Positions 38,421 through 49,985 of a stretch of DNA of 64,000 nt are shown here, one piece after another (positions within the stretch are counted from its first letter, which is position 1; every line of letters starts with the position of its first letter). Source of the stretch: Sipunculus nudus (lineage: Eukaryota > Annelida > Sipuncula > Golfingiida > Sipunculidae). Below the pieces are notes generated by a model. The model made no database searches, was not told where the DNA came from, and saw nothing but the letters and a program-made list of their open reading frames with translations. Both the position numbers and the translations under genes were made by a program. The DNA is taken from the NCBI GenBank assembly GCA_026874595.1, contig CM049307.1, positions 48,211,678-48,275,677 of the forward strand, written 5' to 3'.

Positions 38421-41400
38421 GAAACAGAACCGAACGGTTGAAAAATGAATCCTTTAAAAATGGTACTGACACCACCCTAGTTTGGTGGCATTTCACTTCT
38501 ATAACAGACCATTCTTTCTGAACAGGCTTCCGGGACGTTAATCAACTGCGATGTGAATTGTTCTGCCCTCATGACCGATCCCCGTTCATCCTTTTTAACC
38601 GAAGGAAGAGCCGTAACACTGTGTAATGTTCACAATTGATGCTGCGCCACAGGGGCCTAGTCACAAATGTGACCGGGCTCCCGCTCCCATCAACATGGCG
38701 GACAGCAGAACTTGAGCTCATGGTCACTTCCTGTTTCATACATCCAACTCAAAGTCATTATTATTAAAACCTCTGGTGACGTCAAGAAAAATATTTTTTT
38801 TTATTTCATCATTGTCATAATTAACAAGTAATAAAGATATATTTTATCTGATTATTATAAACATAATGTGAAACTTGAGAAATAATGTTATAAAAAATAC
38901 TGTCATCCGTGTACGTGTGTTTTCGAAGTAAACACTTGGTATAACGCAACATAAAACTAAAGGTCAGCCTCACAGCACAGCCAACAAATAATTCAGACAA
39001 CACGCTCTTTTCTGATTCCAGTAACGAAGAAGCAGAACGACCCACGAAGATCATTTCAAATATTCATCAGCTTGTGGAATCCTGATGAAATAAGCAGTCC
39101 GTGAATATTCAAATCAAAGTCAGCAGACACGTGGCTGAGGTGCAAACGTGAGTAACAATGTGCATAAAGATACCAATTTCTGAGACAGACCGGCATCATT
39201 TACAGAAAATTACCGGTGGTCATGTGGGACGAGACTAACTGACTGACAAGACCTATCTTTCTAGAATGTTACATTTCTCTAGGGCGTTTTAGACATTTCA
39301 GTACACGGTAGATGAACACTTTTTTCCTTGCCCTTTACAGTCAGACGGGGCCATAAAGTACGAGAAAAAACAGTGCCCAACGGACCTCAACATGAAGAAT
39401 CGGTTATTATTTTGCTGCAAAATGGGTCATAAACCGACTTGTCAAGACCGTTTTCATGGACATCTGTGGTGTCATGGGGCCTTTCCATAGACGGTTGATC
39501 ATTAAATGGGATTCAATGGGCACCGGCCCCCGTTACAAGGCCGTTCAACCAACAGTTTCCTCTCCCAAGCCGCGCTTTACAGAAGACCACTTGGATAAAA
39601 TGCATTTGGCTTAATGAATGCATCCTCGAAAGGGTCATATGTATTGACCCAACGACTGCGACTACTTGGCTGGTAATTTTCCTGTTACATATAAGAAACG
39701 TATCAGGGATGATAACTGTGGTTCTTGTGATACAACTCGCGATTCAGATATTTCGTCTTGATTTGGCTCACGATTAATAGACTAATCGTTACTACCTCAA
39801 AGCTGAGTTCATGATTTAGCGCCAACACTGCAAGTTAACTCAAGTTATAAAGCACGCACGGTTGTATTCGATTCGGATTACAAATCAGGATATATAACTA
39901 CAGGAACTTTATTTAGCGACCAGATAGTACACGAAACATTCGACGGCAATGCCTTGAGTAAAGAACAATATTTAATATTTAATATAAGAAAAGTAATATA
40001 AAACGATGACCAAACATTAACCAAGATATGAACATTAAAAGAGTCAATTATAAAAATCAGCGAATCGTATTTATCTTAGTTTCAATGGAACGATGTTTAA
40101 TTCAATGAATAAATGAATCGTAAGTTACATCCCGAGGTTTAAAACAGTGTATTAAATATCCTAAATATCGAAAAGGAAAATCGGTCCACAACCTTAAGGT
40201 TCATGAACATGTGTTTTTGTGATCTGACGTAAAACGACCTTCGGGGTTAATCAGTCTGCTGATTAAGGTTGAATGGTCACTGTAAACAAAAGTAGTAATT
40301 TAGCCACATAACGTAGATGAGTTGTCAATAAGATGGCCCAATAAAGGTCAAACCCGATGTGGTCAGTTATGAACAGTGACGGTCGGATATTAGGTTATTA
40401 GTAGTAAGGTAATTTGGTGCATACACAATGATACAGCTGCATTTTCCCATCAACTACGACACCCTCGAGTCTGTTTGCGTATGTCATCACTGGCAGGCGG
40501 TTTCTGGCGTGGTTAGGGGGGTCTTCAACAGGAAGTCCCTTTTATTACCGGACGGATGAATGTATTAACAGCACAGACATCGGCGCGAGTGAAGAAATAA
40601 CAACGGAATTCCTCCGTACAGTCACTGATCACAAGCTATATGAGCATCTTGAATCAACAAATTCACGAAAAAGTCAGCAGATTACCGGAAGACGCCATTC
40701 AAAAACATGCTCCTTCACCGCCATCTTGTCACGACGGCTTTGACTATAATGACTCGAGCAATTAAGATCTCAAATATAATCTTGTGTTAGAGAAACATCA
40801 CATCCGCGCTGGGAACCACGATCGAATACCAAGACAAACAGCATGGCTGGGAAATAATGGCCAGTGTTGCCTAAACTGAACAGGCACTTAATTTTCAACC
40901 GGCGTATGCATAGAAGGACCGGTGGACGGACTGCGTCACACGGCCCGGACCTCTGTAACAGTTCCGCGGAGAATCAGAACTAGAAGGAGCCCCGTTGAAG
41001 TTAAATCGACAGCAAAAGGGGTAAATATTTGTTCCATATTTCGATCTGGATGGTCAAGCAAGGATGCTGAAGAAACTGATCGAATTAACACGACACACCG
41101 GGTTTCTTAGAGAAACCGGGTCAATATCCAGTTCTATTGCACACATTCTGTGCCAACGCCCAGTGACTATTTTCACCGTTGTCGCAGGAGTCCCAGACCA
41201 TTGATTTGTCGTCTCGTACCTGGCGACGTTTAACCCCGCTCTTCATGGCTTCGGTGTGTAGATACACGTGTTTTTATAGTTAAATAGCCTTGTGGTCCCC
41301 CCGAGACCCACTCCTATTTGATTTACCGAAGGAAGATTCGCGCGAACGATTACATTAATACACCATATACAGGTGCGAGTCATGTCTGATTGAACCCGAA

Positions 41401-41822
41401 AACTCCTCAGGGCTCACTTCAAACTTGTTATATTGGTATTATTAAGACTTGTGTAACTCCGATCAGCTGTTTATTTGCAGTGGCTGGCAGGGGAAAATGT
41501 TTTATATTTTCTGGCACAATCGTAACAAGTGGGTTTCATTTGAAATTTGGCGACAAAAACATGGAACGCATGGAAAACAAGAGCATGGAAAGGCATTTCA
41601 CTTATTTGCTTAACTGACGGCAAGATAAAATCAAATGTTCCGTCCGAGAAACATATTAGAACTTGAAATTTTATCCCTGTAACTGACATTCGAGGGTCTT
41701 GTTTAAGTGGGGGTGGGCGGGTGGGGAGGGGTATATATATCCCCTCACTTTTTCAGGGCGTGGGGAACACAACACCTTTTGCTCCCCTCACTTTTAAAAT
41801 GAACAGAACTAATATTTTATTG

Positions 41823-41823
<1 letters not shown>
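38421..41823. other. unique DNA with GC-richer patches, no gene recognised
   Basis: Patches near 38480-38730, 39360-39660, 40440-40720 and 40900-41270 are richer in GC than the window and lack repeats. They have no open frame worth calling, so conserved noncoding sequence or decayed exons are both possible. Near 41708-41800 a G-rich then CCCCTCACTTTT-repeating stretch looks like part of an unclassified repeat. Confidence 0.45.

Positions 41824-41859
<36 letters not shown>
41824..41859. repeat. (AT)n microsatellite
   Basis: About 18 AT dinucleotides, ending 8 bp before the SINE-like repeat that starts near 41866. Confidence 0.95.
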
Positions 41860-41863
<4 letters not shown>

Positions 41864-41865
41864 TA

Positions 41866-42050
41866 TTTATTTTACACGGATTATACAAATAGACTCGAAT
41901 GATGGCGTTCGGTTGTCTGTAGGGGTGGAGAAAACCGGAGAACCCAGAGAAAAACCACCGACCTTGTACGGGCAACTACAACCGGGGAATGAACCCAGGT
42001 CGCCAGCGGTTTTACACCGCGACTGGGTTGTCAAAAATTTTAGCCCATGT
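41866..42050 (-). mobile_element. SINE-like repeat V, copy 1
   Basis: Shares TTATTTTACACGGATT near its low-coordinate end with the copy at 53.78 kb, then AGGGGTGGAGAAAACCGGAG, an ACCACCGACC block and AATGAACCCAGGTCGCCAGC. Read on the minus strand, the end near 42040 starts with a tRNA-like stretch and a B-box-like GGGTTCATTCC. The GGTGGAGRAAACCGG..CCGACC block recurs widely in marine invertebrate genomes; it may be a SINE central domain. The microsatellite sits at what would be the element's 3' tail. Confidence 0.6.
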
Positions 42051-45000
42051 TTTTGAATGTTTATCAAATGTAAATTGAAAAAAATCAATAATATTGTGGT
42101 GAAAATCGAGCAAAATTATTTTCAATATACTGAGAAAATCATATCTCATATAATGTATATTTGATGGAGTAAAAGTATGAAATTCGTCGGGAAGATTCAT
42201 TTTCATTTGTCATTGTTTTGGGCGGGGGTGGTCCGGAGATTGCCCACGCATGTAGAATTTACTGTAAAACGACGTACATTTCAAGATGAGGGTTTTTATA
42301 ATTGCACTGACTGAATCATCCTAAACTTTAATCGAATCAGGTGATTTTGTATGATCTGTGCCTGGTATGCTTTCATCTGTGAATGTGTATTATTTTTGTC
42401 ACTATATCCGATGTCCTGATACACGTTCATCAACATAGGTTGACTTAAGGTAAATGAATATCAAGTCTGCTCAAAAATATCACCTAAAAATTGTGCTTTG
42501 CCTACATACTATATAGAGCACCCAGAAACGACTGTTAGCAATCAAAACTGGATGGCCTCAACAAAGTTGTCAAATATTAAATTTAGTTATTATTAGTGTG
42601 CAGATTTCAGAATTTAGCATAGGCGGATCCAGAGGGGGTAAAGGGGGCACGTGCCCCCCCCCCCCCGTTTAGCGTTCCAATTTTTCTGTGCTGCCTTGCA
42701 TACTTTGATTCAGTTAGTAAAGCATATATAAATGTCATAGGATATCAATTCTTTATCAAGTTTATCCCCTGCCTAATCATTCCTCCAATAATGTCCCCCT
42801 GTTTCAGCCATTGTCTCTTTTAAGATGTTTCAAAGCAACCCAATGGCTGGAAACGTAGAGTTACCTCTTGAATGGTGAATGGACTCTAATACGCGACTTA
42901 CATCTCTTTCACTATAAGTAAGTTTTGTTACAGTTTATATTACAACATGTAATTGGTACCTTTATCTGGTCCGTCAAATCCAATTTTTATTACGCCAAAA
43001 ACGCCTATCAGAAACGCCTAATATGCCCCTTTCGTGGCATTAAACACAGTCTGTTTACCATAACAAGGCCGCGTGACCGGAGGTCCGATTAAGAGGGGCA
43101 ACACGTGATGTTTCAGCCATTTTGTTTAGCCAAGTCCTTCAGAGCTTCTCCTTATTGTCACGTGTTGTGGCTTCGCGCAGCACGCGGCCCGACGCACTGT
43201 GTTTATGTTTACACCTGCGATCGCGCCCGGTTCACTGTTTTTAACGCCCGTGTACAGGAGCAAGCAAACGGTTTCAAAGCAATATTTTGGCAGTACAGAT
43301 TTATTTTAAAGGGAAAAAGCTATTTTTTTCGTGTTAACTCAACTTGCTTTATATGTGATTGGCCCCTCTAACAATTAAAAACCTATGAGTCTTGTTCGAT
43401 GACATTTGTTGGGATGAAAATGATTTAAAAAAATGTGACTTCAGAGACCATCAAAACAACTGCTAACCACGTATAAGACCGCGAAAGCAATATTGTGACA
43501 GTATTAACTGCGGTATAATTCCTACCAGGATGTCAAGGTAAGCTATTTGTTAATAATAGGACAGATGATCCAAAGAAAAAAAAAGACTGGAAGCTGACGT
43601 AGCGAAGTAAGTGCACGGTCTCTGTCATGGAAATGAAAAGTCTTCGATGTGCTCTCCGTAAATTTGTATTTCTGTAGCAGGCGTTGGTGCTGACGACTGT
43701 TTCATAAATATTTAACATTCCCCACCTACGGGACCCCGGAGCTAGGCAACATAAACCACGGGATGCAATTGATGTACGAATTTTATACAGATTACATAGA
43801 AACTGCCCCCTTATTTTATTTTGATGGAATATGCTTTTGCGGATGACACCGGGGTAATCTGCTCTGCGGGGATTTTTTCTCGCTTAACTCTGCGATCATC
43901 GTTTCAATCTTGGCCGTGTCTTCTTGGCAATGCGTGCATTTTGTTCCATCAATCAAGTGGCGACCCCGCGCTCTCTGGGTCGGCAGGGACTATTGCCCAG
44001 GTCGAACTCCGACGGACCCGGGCCGATTTATCATTAAAACTCGCAATACCTATCACCATTATCTTGGATGAAAACTGATATATAGTCGACCAGAGGCTGC
44101 AAAGGCCCTTTTTACCCCAACAACTAACCAACCAGAGGTCAGATTGCCTCGGGCTGTAAACAAAAAGATAACCATCGGGGACAACGTTGGTCTTAGTTTT
44201 GTTTTATATTTTACAGCAAGGAAAACGACGGCACCGGATGCCACTTGTTTAAATGCGGATAGACTGGTACCCCGCTCTATTATGGCACCGCTGGTCTAGG
44301 CCAATCATAGAGACGGGCGTACAACGCCATCTTATGTACTCCCGGCAGACTGGTTCCAACACCAGTATGTATGATATATGATAAAATAAGCATTTCGCTT
44401 GCTAAGAGAAATTACCAAAAGTTGGTTGTACGTTACGTGTGACATTTATGATCAGATTAATATATATTAAAAATAAATCACTGCTACGCACAGTGGATTA
44501 TATGAAACATTCAGTATATCGTATTTTCTATACATCCATCATTCACTTTTTGTGTAACAACTCATTCTTCATATTTGAAAACTAGAAATAACTAAAGAAA
44601 GTTATTTAATAGGAAATTTACACGGATAATCAACAAGGATCGCGTGAACGTCCATGGCAACCGGTATGAGCGTACAAGTAAGTCAGGAGTTGCAACTGGG
44701 AGTACTAAAGATGGCGTTGTAAGCCTGTCTCTATGCTTGGCTGAGGGCCATAATAGAGCAGGGTACCAGTCTAAAATGCGGACCGCATGCTGCGTAAACA
44801 CGTATAATCTAAGCTTCGTGAAGAAGAACTCTCAATAAAAAATGGCGAATCATGAGAAAGAAGAGTCGCAGAAAAATTCAGTCATGCATGTGACATTATC
44901 TTCTCAATAAACACCGAGTTTACGTGACATTATCTGCCCAATATACATCAAATTATATTCAATGTAGATATACATAAACTCATATAGTTAAAGGTAACAC

Positions 45001-45917
45001 GGCAAACGTGACGGATATCCAGCGGGGGCGGGGGAAGGGGGTTAGAATCTTTTACACAATACAATTTTCCAAATCAAAAATCCATACTATAACATGTATG
45101 TATAAAAAACAACAATTTATTTCATGATATATGGCGGGATAACCTTCCTAACATTATATTTCATGATTGCGGGCCCGCGCTTTCCTTCATATTTCTTAGA
45201 AAAAAAGGTCGGGTTGATTTTTTAAATACAGCATATATGTCATGACGCAATCGACTTAATTCTTTGTTTCACGCGGTGATATGTTTGCATTTAAAATAAT
45301 GTATTTTTTTGCAAACCAAGATGTAGAACAATGGCAAAATGACGTTAGTAAATACTCTCAACTTAGGGGAATATATTTTTCGTAGCTGTATAGCTTTCGA
45401 CCGTATCCCACGGTCATCGTTGGTGGTCTGGCGTGCTTGTTATTGAATCTAATGGGGCAAGATAAAAATACATAGTTTGATGGGGAAAAAAAACATATTT
45501 TACATTGACAAATATATGTCACGTTTATTGCAATGAAGCATCCAATAGTTTTCATTTATTTGGTGGTTAAACAGAAAAAAATCCTCCGTAAAACACTTTA
45601 TCGCTGTTGTTTTATAAACCTTCAAAAATAAATTAGAGGAATGAACTTTTATCACATTATTATTTTTCTCATTTAAGTTTACCAGCCGCCGGGTTAATTA
45701 CTTAGTGAACATAAGCTATTGAATTATATCAACAATTTATCAGCCGTTCAACTGCAAATACAAATATAATTATTTTAAATTCTATAGTGAAACTTATACA
45801 ATTTTCAATAACTTTCCTAAGGCGCTTTTCAAATTGTATGGTTGATAATAAAAAAATAAAATAATTAAAGCTATATTAAAAACATATAAAGCTATATTAA
45901 GAACACATTCATTATAT
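42051..45917. other. unique DNA with a repeat remnant, no gene recognised
   Basis: At 42622-42668 AGGCGGATCCAGAGGGGGTA, then GCACGTGC and a C12 run, resembles one end of a relative of family M. An 85-codon frame at 43821-44078 contains AFADDTGVI, which recalls a reverse transcriptase motif but lacks the surrounding conserved blocks. Frames at 44592-44838 on opposite strands mirror each other. At 45868-45907 AAAGCTATATTAA is duplicated. Confidence 0.45.
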
Positions 45918-46650
45918 CATTTAAAATCGTCACACATATTATGTATGATTTTTTTTAAAGAAAACGTTTTCAACTGCTTATTAAATTCTGTTATGTATTT
46001 AAGGTTTTTTAGTCTCTGTGGAAGGGCATTCCAAAGTCTAGGTCCTGCAATTCTGATACGGTCTGAGGTTATTGTAAATTTGCTGCCCAGAACTGGAGGA
46101 TTACTATTCTGTTATGATCATCTCAATGAATCCCTTTTAAATACTCTGGATCCTTTAACACATTGAAACAGATTAGCTAACACTTTAAAATTAATTATCT
46201 CATTAATTTTACACGATGTACATATTTCATATACCAACTTATTCTGTCATACTTCCTGAGACATAACATGACCCTGCATGCCATATTTGGTATTCTTTAC
46301 TGAGTAATTCCCAGAATTAGAGAGTTACAATAGTCCAATTTTGACACAGCCAATGCTTGTACAAGGATTTTTGCTGTTGATAAATCAATGTTCTTCCGAA
46401 TTGATGATATTTATTTAAGTCCAAGATAAGCACTGCTACAGATCTTGCTTACATGAACCTCGTTGTTCAACAACAGGTCAAATTGAAAGCATAGATAATG
46501 AACAGATTAACTGGGGGCAATTTGTTCATCCCCAATAACAATTGACGGTGTGTGAATGATTGACAGTCTATAACGAGTTCCAAAGGTAATGAATTCGGTT
46601 TTATCATCATTTAACTTCAACATGTTTGTAACCATTTATCTATCTGCGAG
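45918..46650 (-). mobile_element. decayed 3' fragment of a CR1/L2/Jockey-type LINE
   Basis: Three minus-strand segments, in order, match the C-terminal part of a non-LTR retrotransposon polyprotein. From ~46640: MLKLNDDKTEFITFGTR, the block after the RT palm. At ~46440-46320: HVSKICSSAYLGL, then LVQALAVSKLDYCNSLILGI. From ~46190 to the stop at 45918: INFKVLANLFQCVKG, SDRIRIAGPRLWNALPQRLK and a short tail ending CDDFK. Frameshifts, in-frame stops and a deletion around the usual LHWLPV block show it is dead; the endonuclease and RT catalytic core are absent (5' truncation). Motif order is diagnostic; the clade is not resolved. Confidence 0.85.
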
Positions 46651-46729
46651 ACAACACTGCAACTGTAGAATACGACAAATACAAATATTTATACAGTAAT
46701 GTAGAACTCGTATCCTGATTTGGACTCAC

Positions 46730-46835
46730 GTTCAGTGTTTCAAGAACCAAGACTAAGACGCGATTGTCTTGGACTTGTACTCGGACTCGGAGGTCAAGAC
46801 TCGAGAATTCAGGCCCAGTCCATCAAGAGACCAGT
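46730..46835. repeat. degenerate GACTCGG/CTTGGAC short-motif repeat
   Basis: GGACTTGTACTCGGACTCGG, AAGACTCGAG and related motifs recur within about 100 bp, just beyond the LINE fragment. It could be a decayed minisatellite or part of another interspersed repeat. Confidence 0.35.
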
Positions 46836-47645
46836 GGAAAAAATGTAAACTGTCACCCAAGGTCTGACCTTAAGATCACAATACATACCACAAAGACTAT
46901 GATACATACAAACTATTAACAGAATATTTCAAACAAAATTAGATTGTTCTATATTTAATTCCCTTCAGAATATCAAAAAGGTACTCTAGCTAAATGTAAT
47001 ATTAACCTTAAAGTAAACAAATTCCATAAAAATACACACGAATCATTATCTTTTTTTTATCATATAATAATAGCTGATAAACCCGATAACCGGGCTTTAT
47101 TTCGTGGTTGGGGGATGAATTAATCGAGATGAGGATTGTTGGATCAATTTTTAATTCTTGAAGTTAAAAAAATAAAGGTCCAATGGGATACTGTCTAAAA
47201 AATATGTAAAATATTTCTACATTTAGTTTATGGCGCTCTGCTCGTGGCAAGAAATTCACACATCGGTATGTTTACCTTGAAGACCTGGTGAGTGATGTCC
47301 ACATTTGCGGACAGGAATGGGAAGCGGGGGCCTTCAGATTTTCGAAGATCTTTGACTGGTTACATGTATAATTAATGTTAGACGGATAGATTGAGGTAAG
47401 GTAGCCCGATTTAATCAGATACAAAATTACTAAGCCCTGTGAAATTTTCCCTTTTAAATGCATATTCGACATACGCATGTTGGTAAAACGAAGAAATAAC
47501 TTTCATGTAATCCATTATCCGAATTGAAATTCGCTTATTTCCTTTAAGTGTTGCCACGTGCTAGTTCATTCTGGAACAATCAACGAATGATTGAAAGTTG
47601 TCCCGTTCCATGATATATATACGAACGAAATATATACGAATGATA

Positions 47646-47694
<49 letters not shown>

Positions 47695-49352
47695 CTTTGA
47701 TATATCTTTGATATTCACTAGAGAATATCTGGACTGCCATCTGGGCAATTACAGTGTTAAGTACATATACCTAACTTGTTTCACACATTGTACAGATAAC
47801 TCACAGATTACCATGGGGGTACCTATCTGCGGCGCCGCCGCCTCACGTGCATGGTGCAATCATCTCCCAATGTTACGCTTGGCGAGGCAACAAAGTTCAC
47901 GTACAGGAGGTATGGCTAAACTTAGTTTGGGAGGCACCTCAGAGGTCACGCATAATCACAATCTAAACTCTGGTGTAATATCCGCGAGAGAGAGCAAGAA
48001 AATCGATATTTACCAATTACATACGTGGAAGCAATCGCATTTTCAGAAGGCATCATCATCAATTACAAGAAACATTTGGCAACTCAGTGATGGGGATATT
48101 ATGGCCGGTGGGACGAGTCCCGGGTTGAGGAGCACCTTTCAAATTACTGTGTACTTTTGACCCCGATCAACCAAGCTTTGACATGTGTTAATGGAAAGCG
48201 TAGCTTTGCAAGAAAGTTTTATTACAATGTCGTAGACATGGGTAAACGGTGCAATGGATGGACTAAAATTGCTGAATGTGGTATTAATAGAAGCATTACA
48301 TTAACGTGTGTGTTTCTTCAGTGGTCCCATCGTACGAGGAAGCTACCACAGGTTGCAATTATAACAAGGTCAATTAGATTTACTAGTAAACTAATGGCAC
48401 CTGAGAAAAAATGCCACACAACTAAGACAAATACCCTGTCATATACACTTCAATGTTCCATCAGAAACTGCCAGGGCATCCATTTAGTAGATTGAAGAAC
48501 ATCCATTTAGTATAGACCCCCTGTGTCCGGGCTTCCATTACCGAGGCAGTCGCAACCTGCAACACATTTACAGCTTAACAAGCCTGAAAGCTGCAACGAA
48601 AACGAGGTTCGAGCCTCTTTCAGCTTTGCCCCACCTCGTCTTCAGCACTTCCGGGTTTAGTTTCTTGAGCGCGGCTCGCTAAGGCCCCCTAAACCCGTTA
48701 TCCTCACGCAGTCTCCCTCCACAGAACGCGGCCGTGACGTCATTATTCCCCAATGAGTTTGAAGCTATATCCGCAATGAATTCTGGAGCAGTCATAAAGC
48801 CAGAAGATCAATAGGAATTTATCGCTGTGATAGTTCCTTACCTCTTTCAAGGAACCAGCCTTAATGTGTATCAAATGTTCCTGAGATATAACTGCTAGAC
48901 CTAAAACAAGTATAAGTAATATAAGTTGACAACAATAGTCGGGAAGTCGGTCACCATAATGTTTTGTTAATAAGAAGACCAGGTTAATACATGTAAACGG
49001 GTTGTCAACAATATTTGAAGGCTCAACAAAGACCAGACTTCAAAACATGCTTGCGATGTATGAACACAGTGAGGTATTTCGTGACTGGCTTAACTAGGTT
49101 CAGTATCGAAGACGTATGAGGTCTTCTATATGTCTTTGGTATTAAACATCTAATTTGGCCACGGCCGGCAGAAATCGATTCATTCACTATCTATAACTCT
49201 GTTATGACCTTTTGTAGCCGCTTACGGCTTCATTTTCCCAGATGAAATAGTATGAAAATAAATGATATTTATTGAAAATGAAAGCAATATAAAAAAAGAA
49301 AATACAATTTGACGGTGGATTTAGTAGACTGTGAATACTGGGGCGGAAAGTC
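46836..49352. other. unique DNA with one microsatellite, no gene recognised
   Basis: An (AT)n tract lies at 47648-47692. The 189-codon frame at 47591-48160 starts with TTG, runs through it and is not supported. A frame at 48157-48495 also starts with TTG. At 48600-48760 a GC-richer patch contains CCGTGACGTCATT (a CREB/ATF-type palindrome) and CACTTCCGGGTT (ETS-type), so a promoter or enhancer is conceivable, with no gene to attach it to. Confidence 0.45.
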
Positions 49353-49670
49353 CTAACGGTCGCATTCATACAAGAGAAGAAATTTCCCAGTTCCCGATGT
49401 GATCCTACGATGAAAGCGTCGCCAAAGTTGGCGTGACAGCCTTGGGTATAAACCCGTGAGGATGGCTGCGTTCAAAAGGGAATTCTGGCCCACCTTAGCC
49501 GCCACAATCAGCCCCCCGACTCGATCCAAGTCTTCAATTAGACGGAACAACCCACCCGTGCTAACCCGTGTCGTGGTCGTGGGTATTACAGCGCTGGGCA
49601 TCACGCATGTTTGCCTGCCGAGACTACGGATTCTGTGGTACTGTGAGGAGGCGTTATTCAAATGGGTCAT
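49353..49670 (-). CDS. candidate small ORF or exon, 105 codons, unidentified
   Basis: An ATG-started minus-strand frame in a patch richer in GC than its surroundings. The translation has alternating hydrophobic and charged stretches, for example FRLIEDLDRVGGLIVAAKVG, then a basic tail SRQLWRRFHRRITSGTGK. No signal peptide, no recognised domain. A plus-strand frame (GTG start, 49456-49680) overlaps it and is probably the shadow. Could be an exon of an unseen gene, or chance in a GC-rich patch where stops are rarer. Confidence 0.2.
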   Translation of the reverse strand: MTHLNNASSQYHRIRSLGRQTCVMPSAVIPTTTTRVSTGGLFRLIEDLDRVGGLIVAAKVGQNSLLNAAILTGLYPRLSRQLWRRFHRRITSGTGKFLLLYECDR

Positions 49671-49739
49671 GCTTATTTAGTTCATTACCTCACGGTGCTT
49701 AGTCTCTTCCTGTGACCGAGTTCACCCAAGTAATAGGCT

Positions 49740-49985
49740 ACACTCAGATTTTGCTAATTATCACGCTAATCCAAACTCAGTCACGTATGTAATTGAGTGA
49801 TGATTACATTGATGTCATGAGATCCTTATCAAGCTGATTAAAGGCAATTTTGTTAAATTTAATTATGATGTTCAATCAGAATAATTACAAGTTTTTATCA
49901 ATGTCCTATGTTTGTTTAAGATCTGGGAAATGTGTGCGTGTAATCACTAATTACAAAATATAATAAAGCAGCGTTTTGTTCCCCA
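49740..49985. promoter_or_regulatory. cluster of TAAT-type (homeodomain-like) motifs
   Basis: At least nine TAAT/ATTA cores with homeodomain-style flanks occur in ~245 bp (GCTAATTATC, GCTAATCC, GTAATTGAG, GATTACATTG, TGATTAAAGG, TTTAATTATG, AATAATTACA, GTAATCAC, CTAATTACA), with a TGATGTCATGA site and a forkhead-like TGTTTGTTTA. AT-rich DNA yields such cores by chance, so this is only a candidate enhancer. Confidence 0.2.

Noticed and set aside
43821-44078. AFADDTGVI, similar to the (Y/F)ADDT motif of LINE reverse transcriptases
   Set aside because: No flanking RT blocks are present up- or downstream in any frame, and an in-frame stop lies just before 43800. Chance match.
47591-48160. 189-codon open frame
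   Set aside because: TTG start and a long Ile-Tyr repeat from an (AT)n microsatellite; the part after it has no recognised domain.
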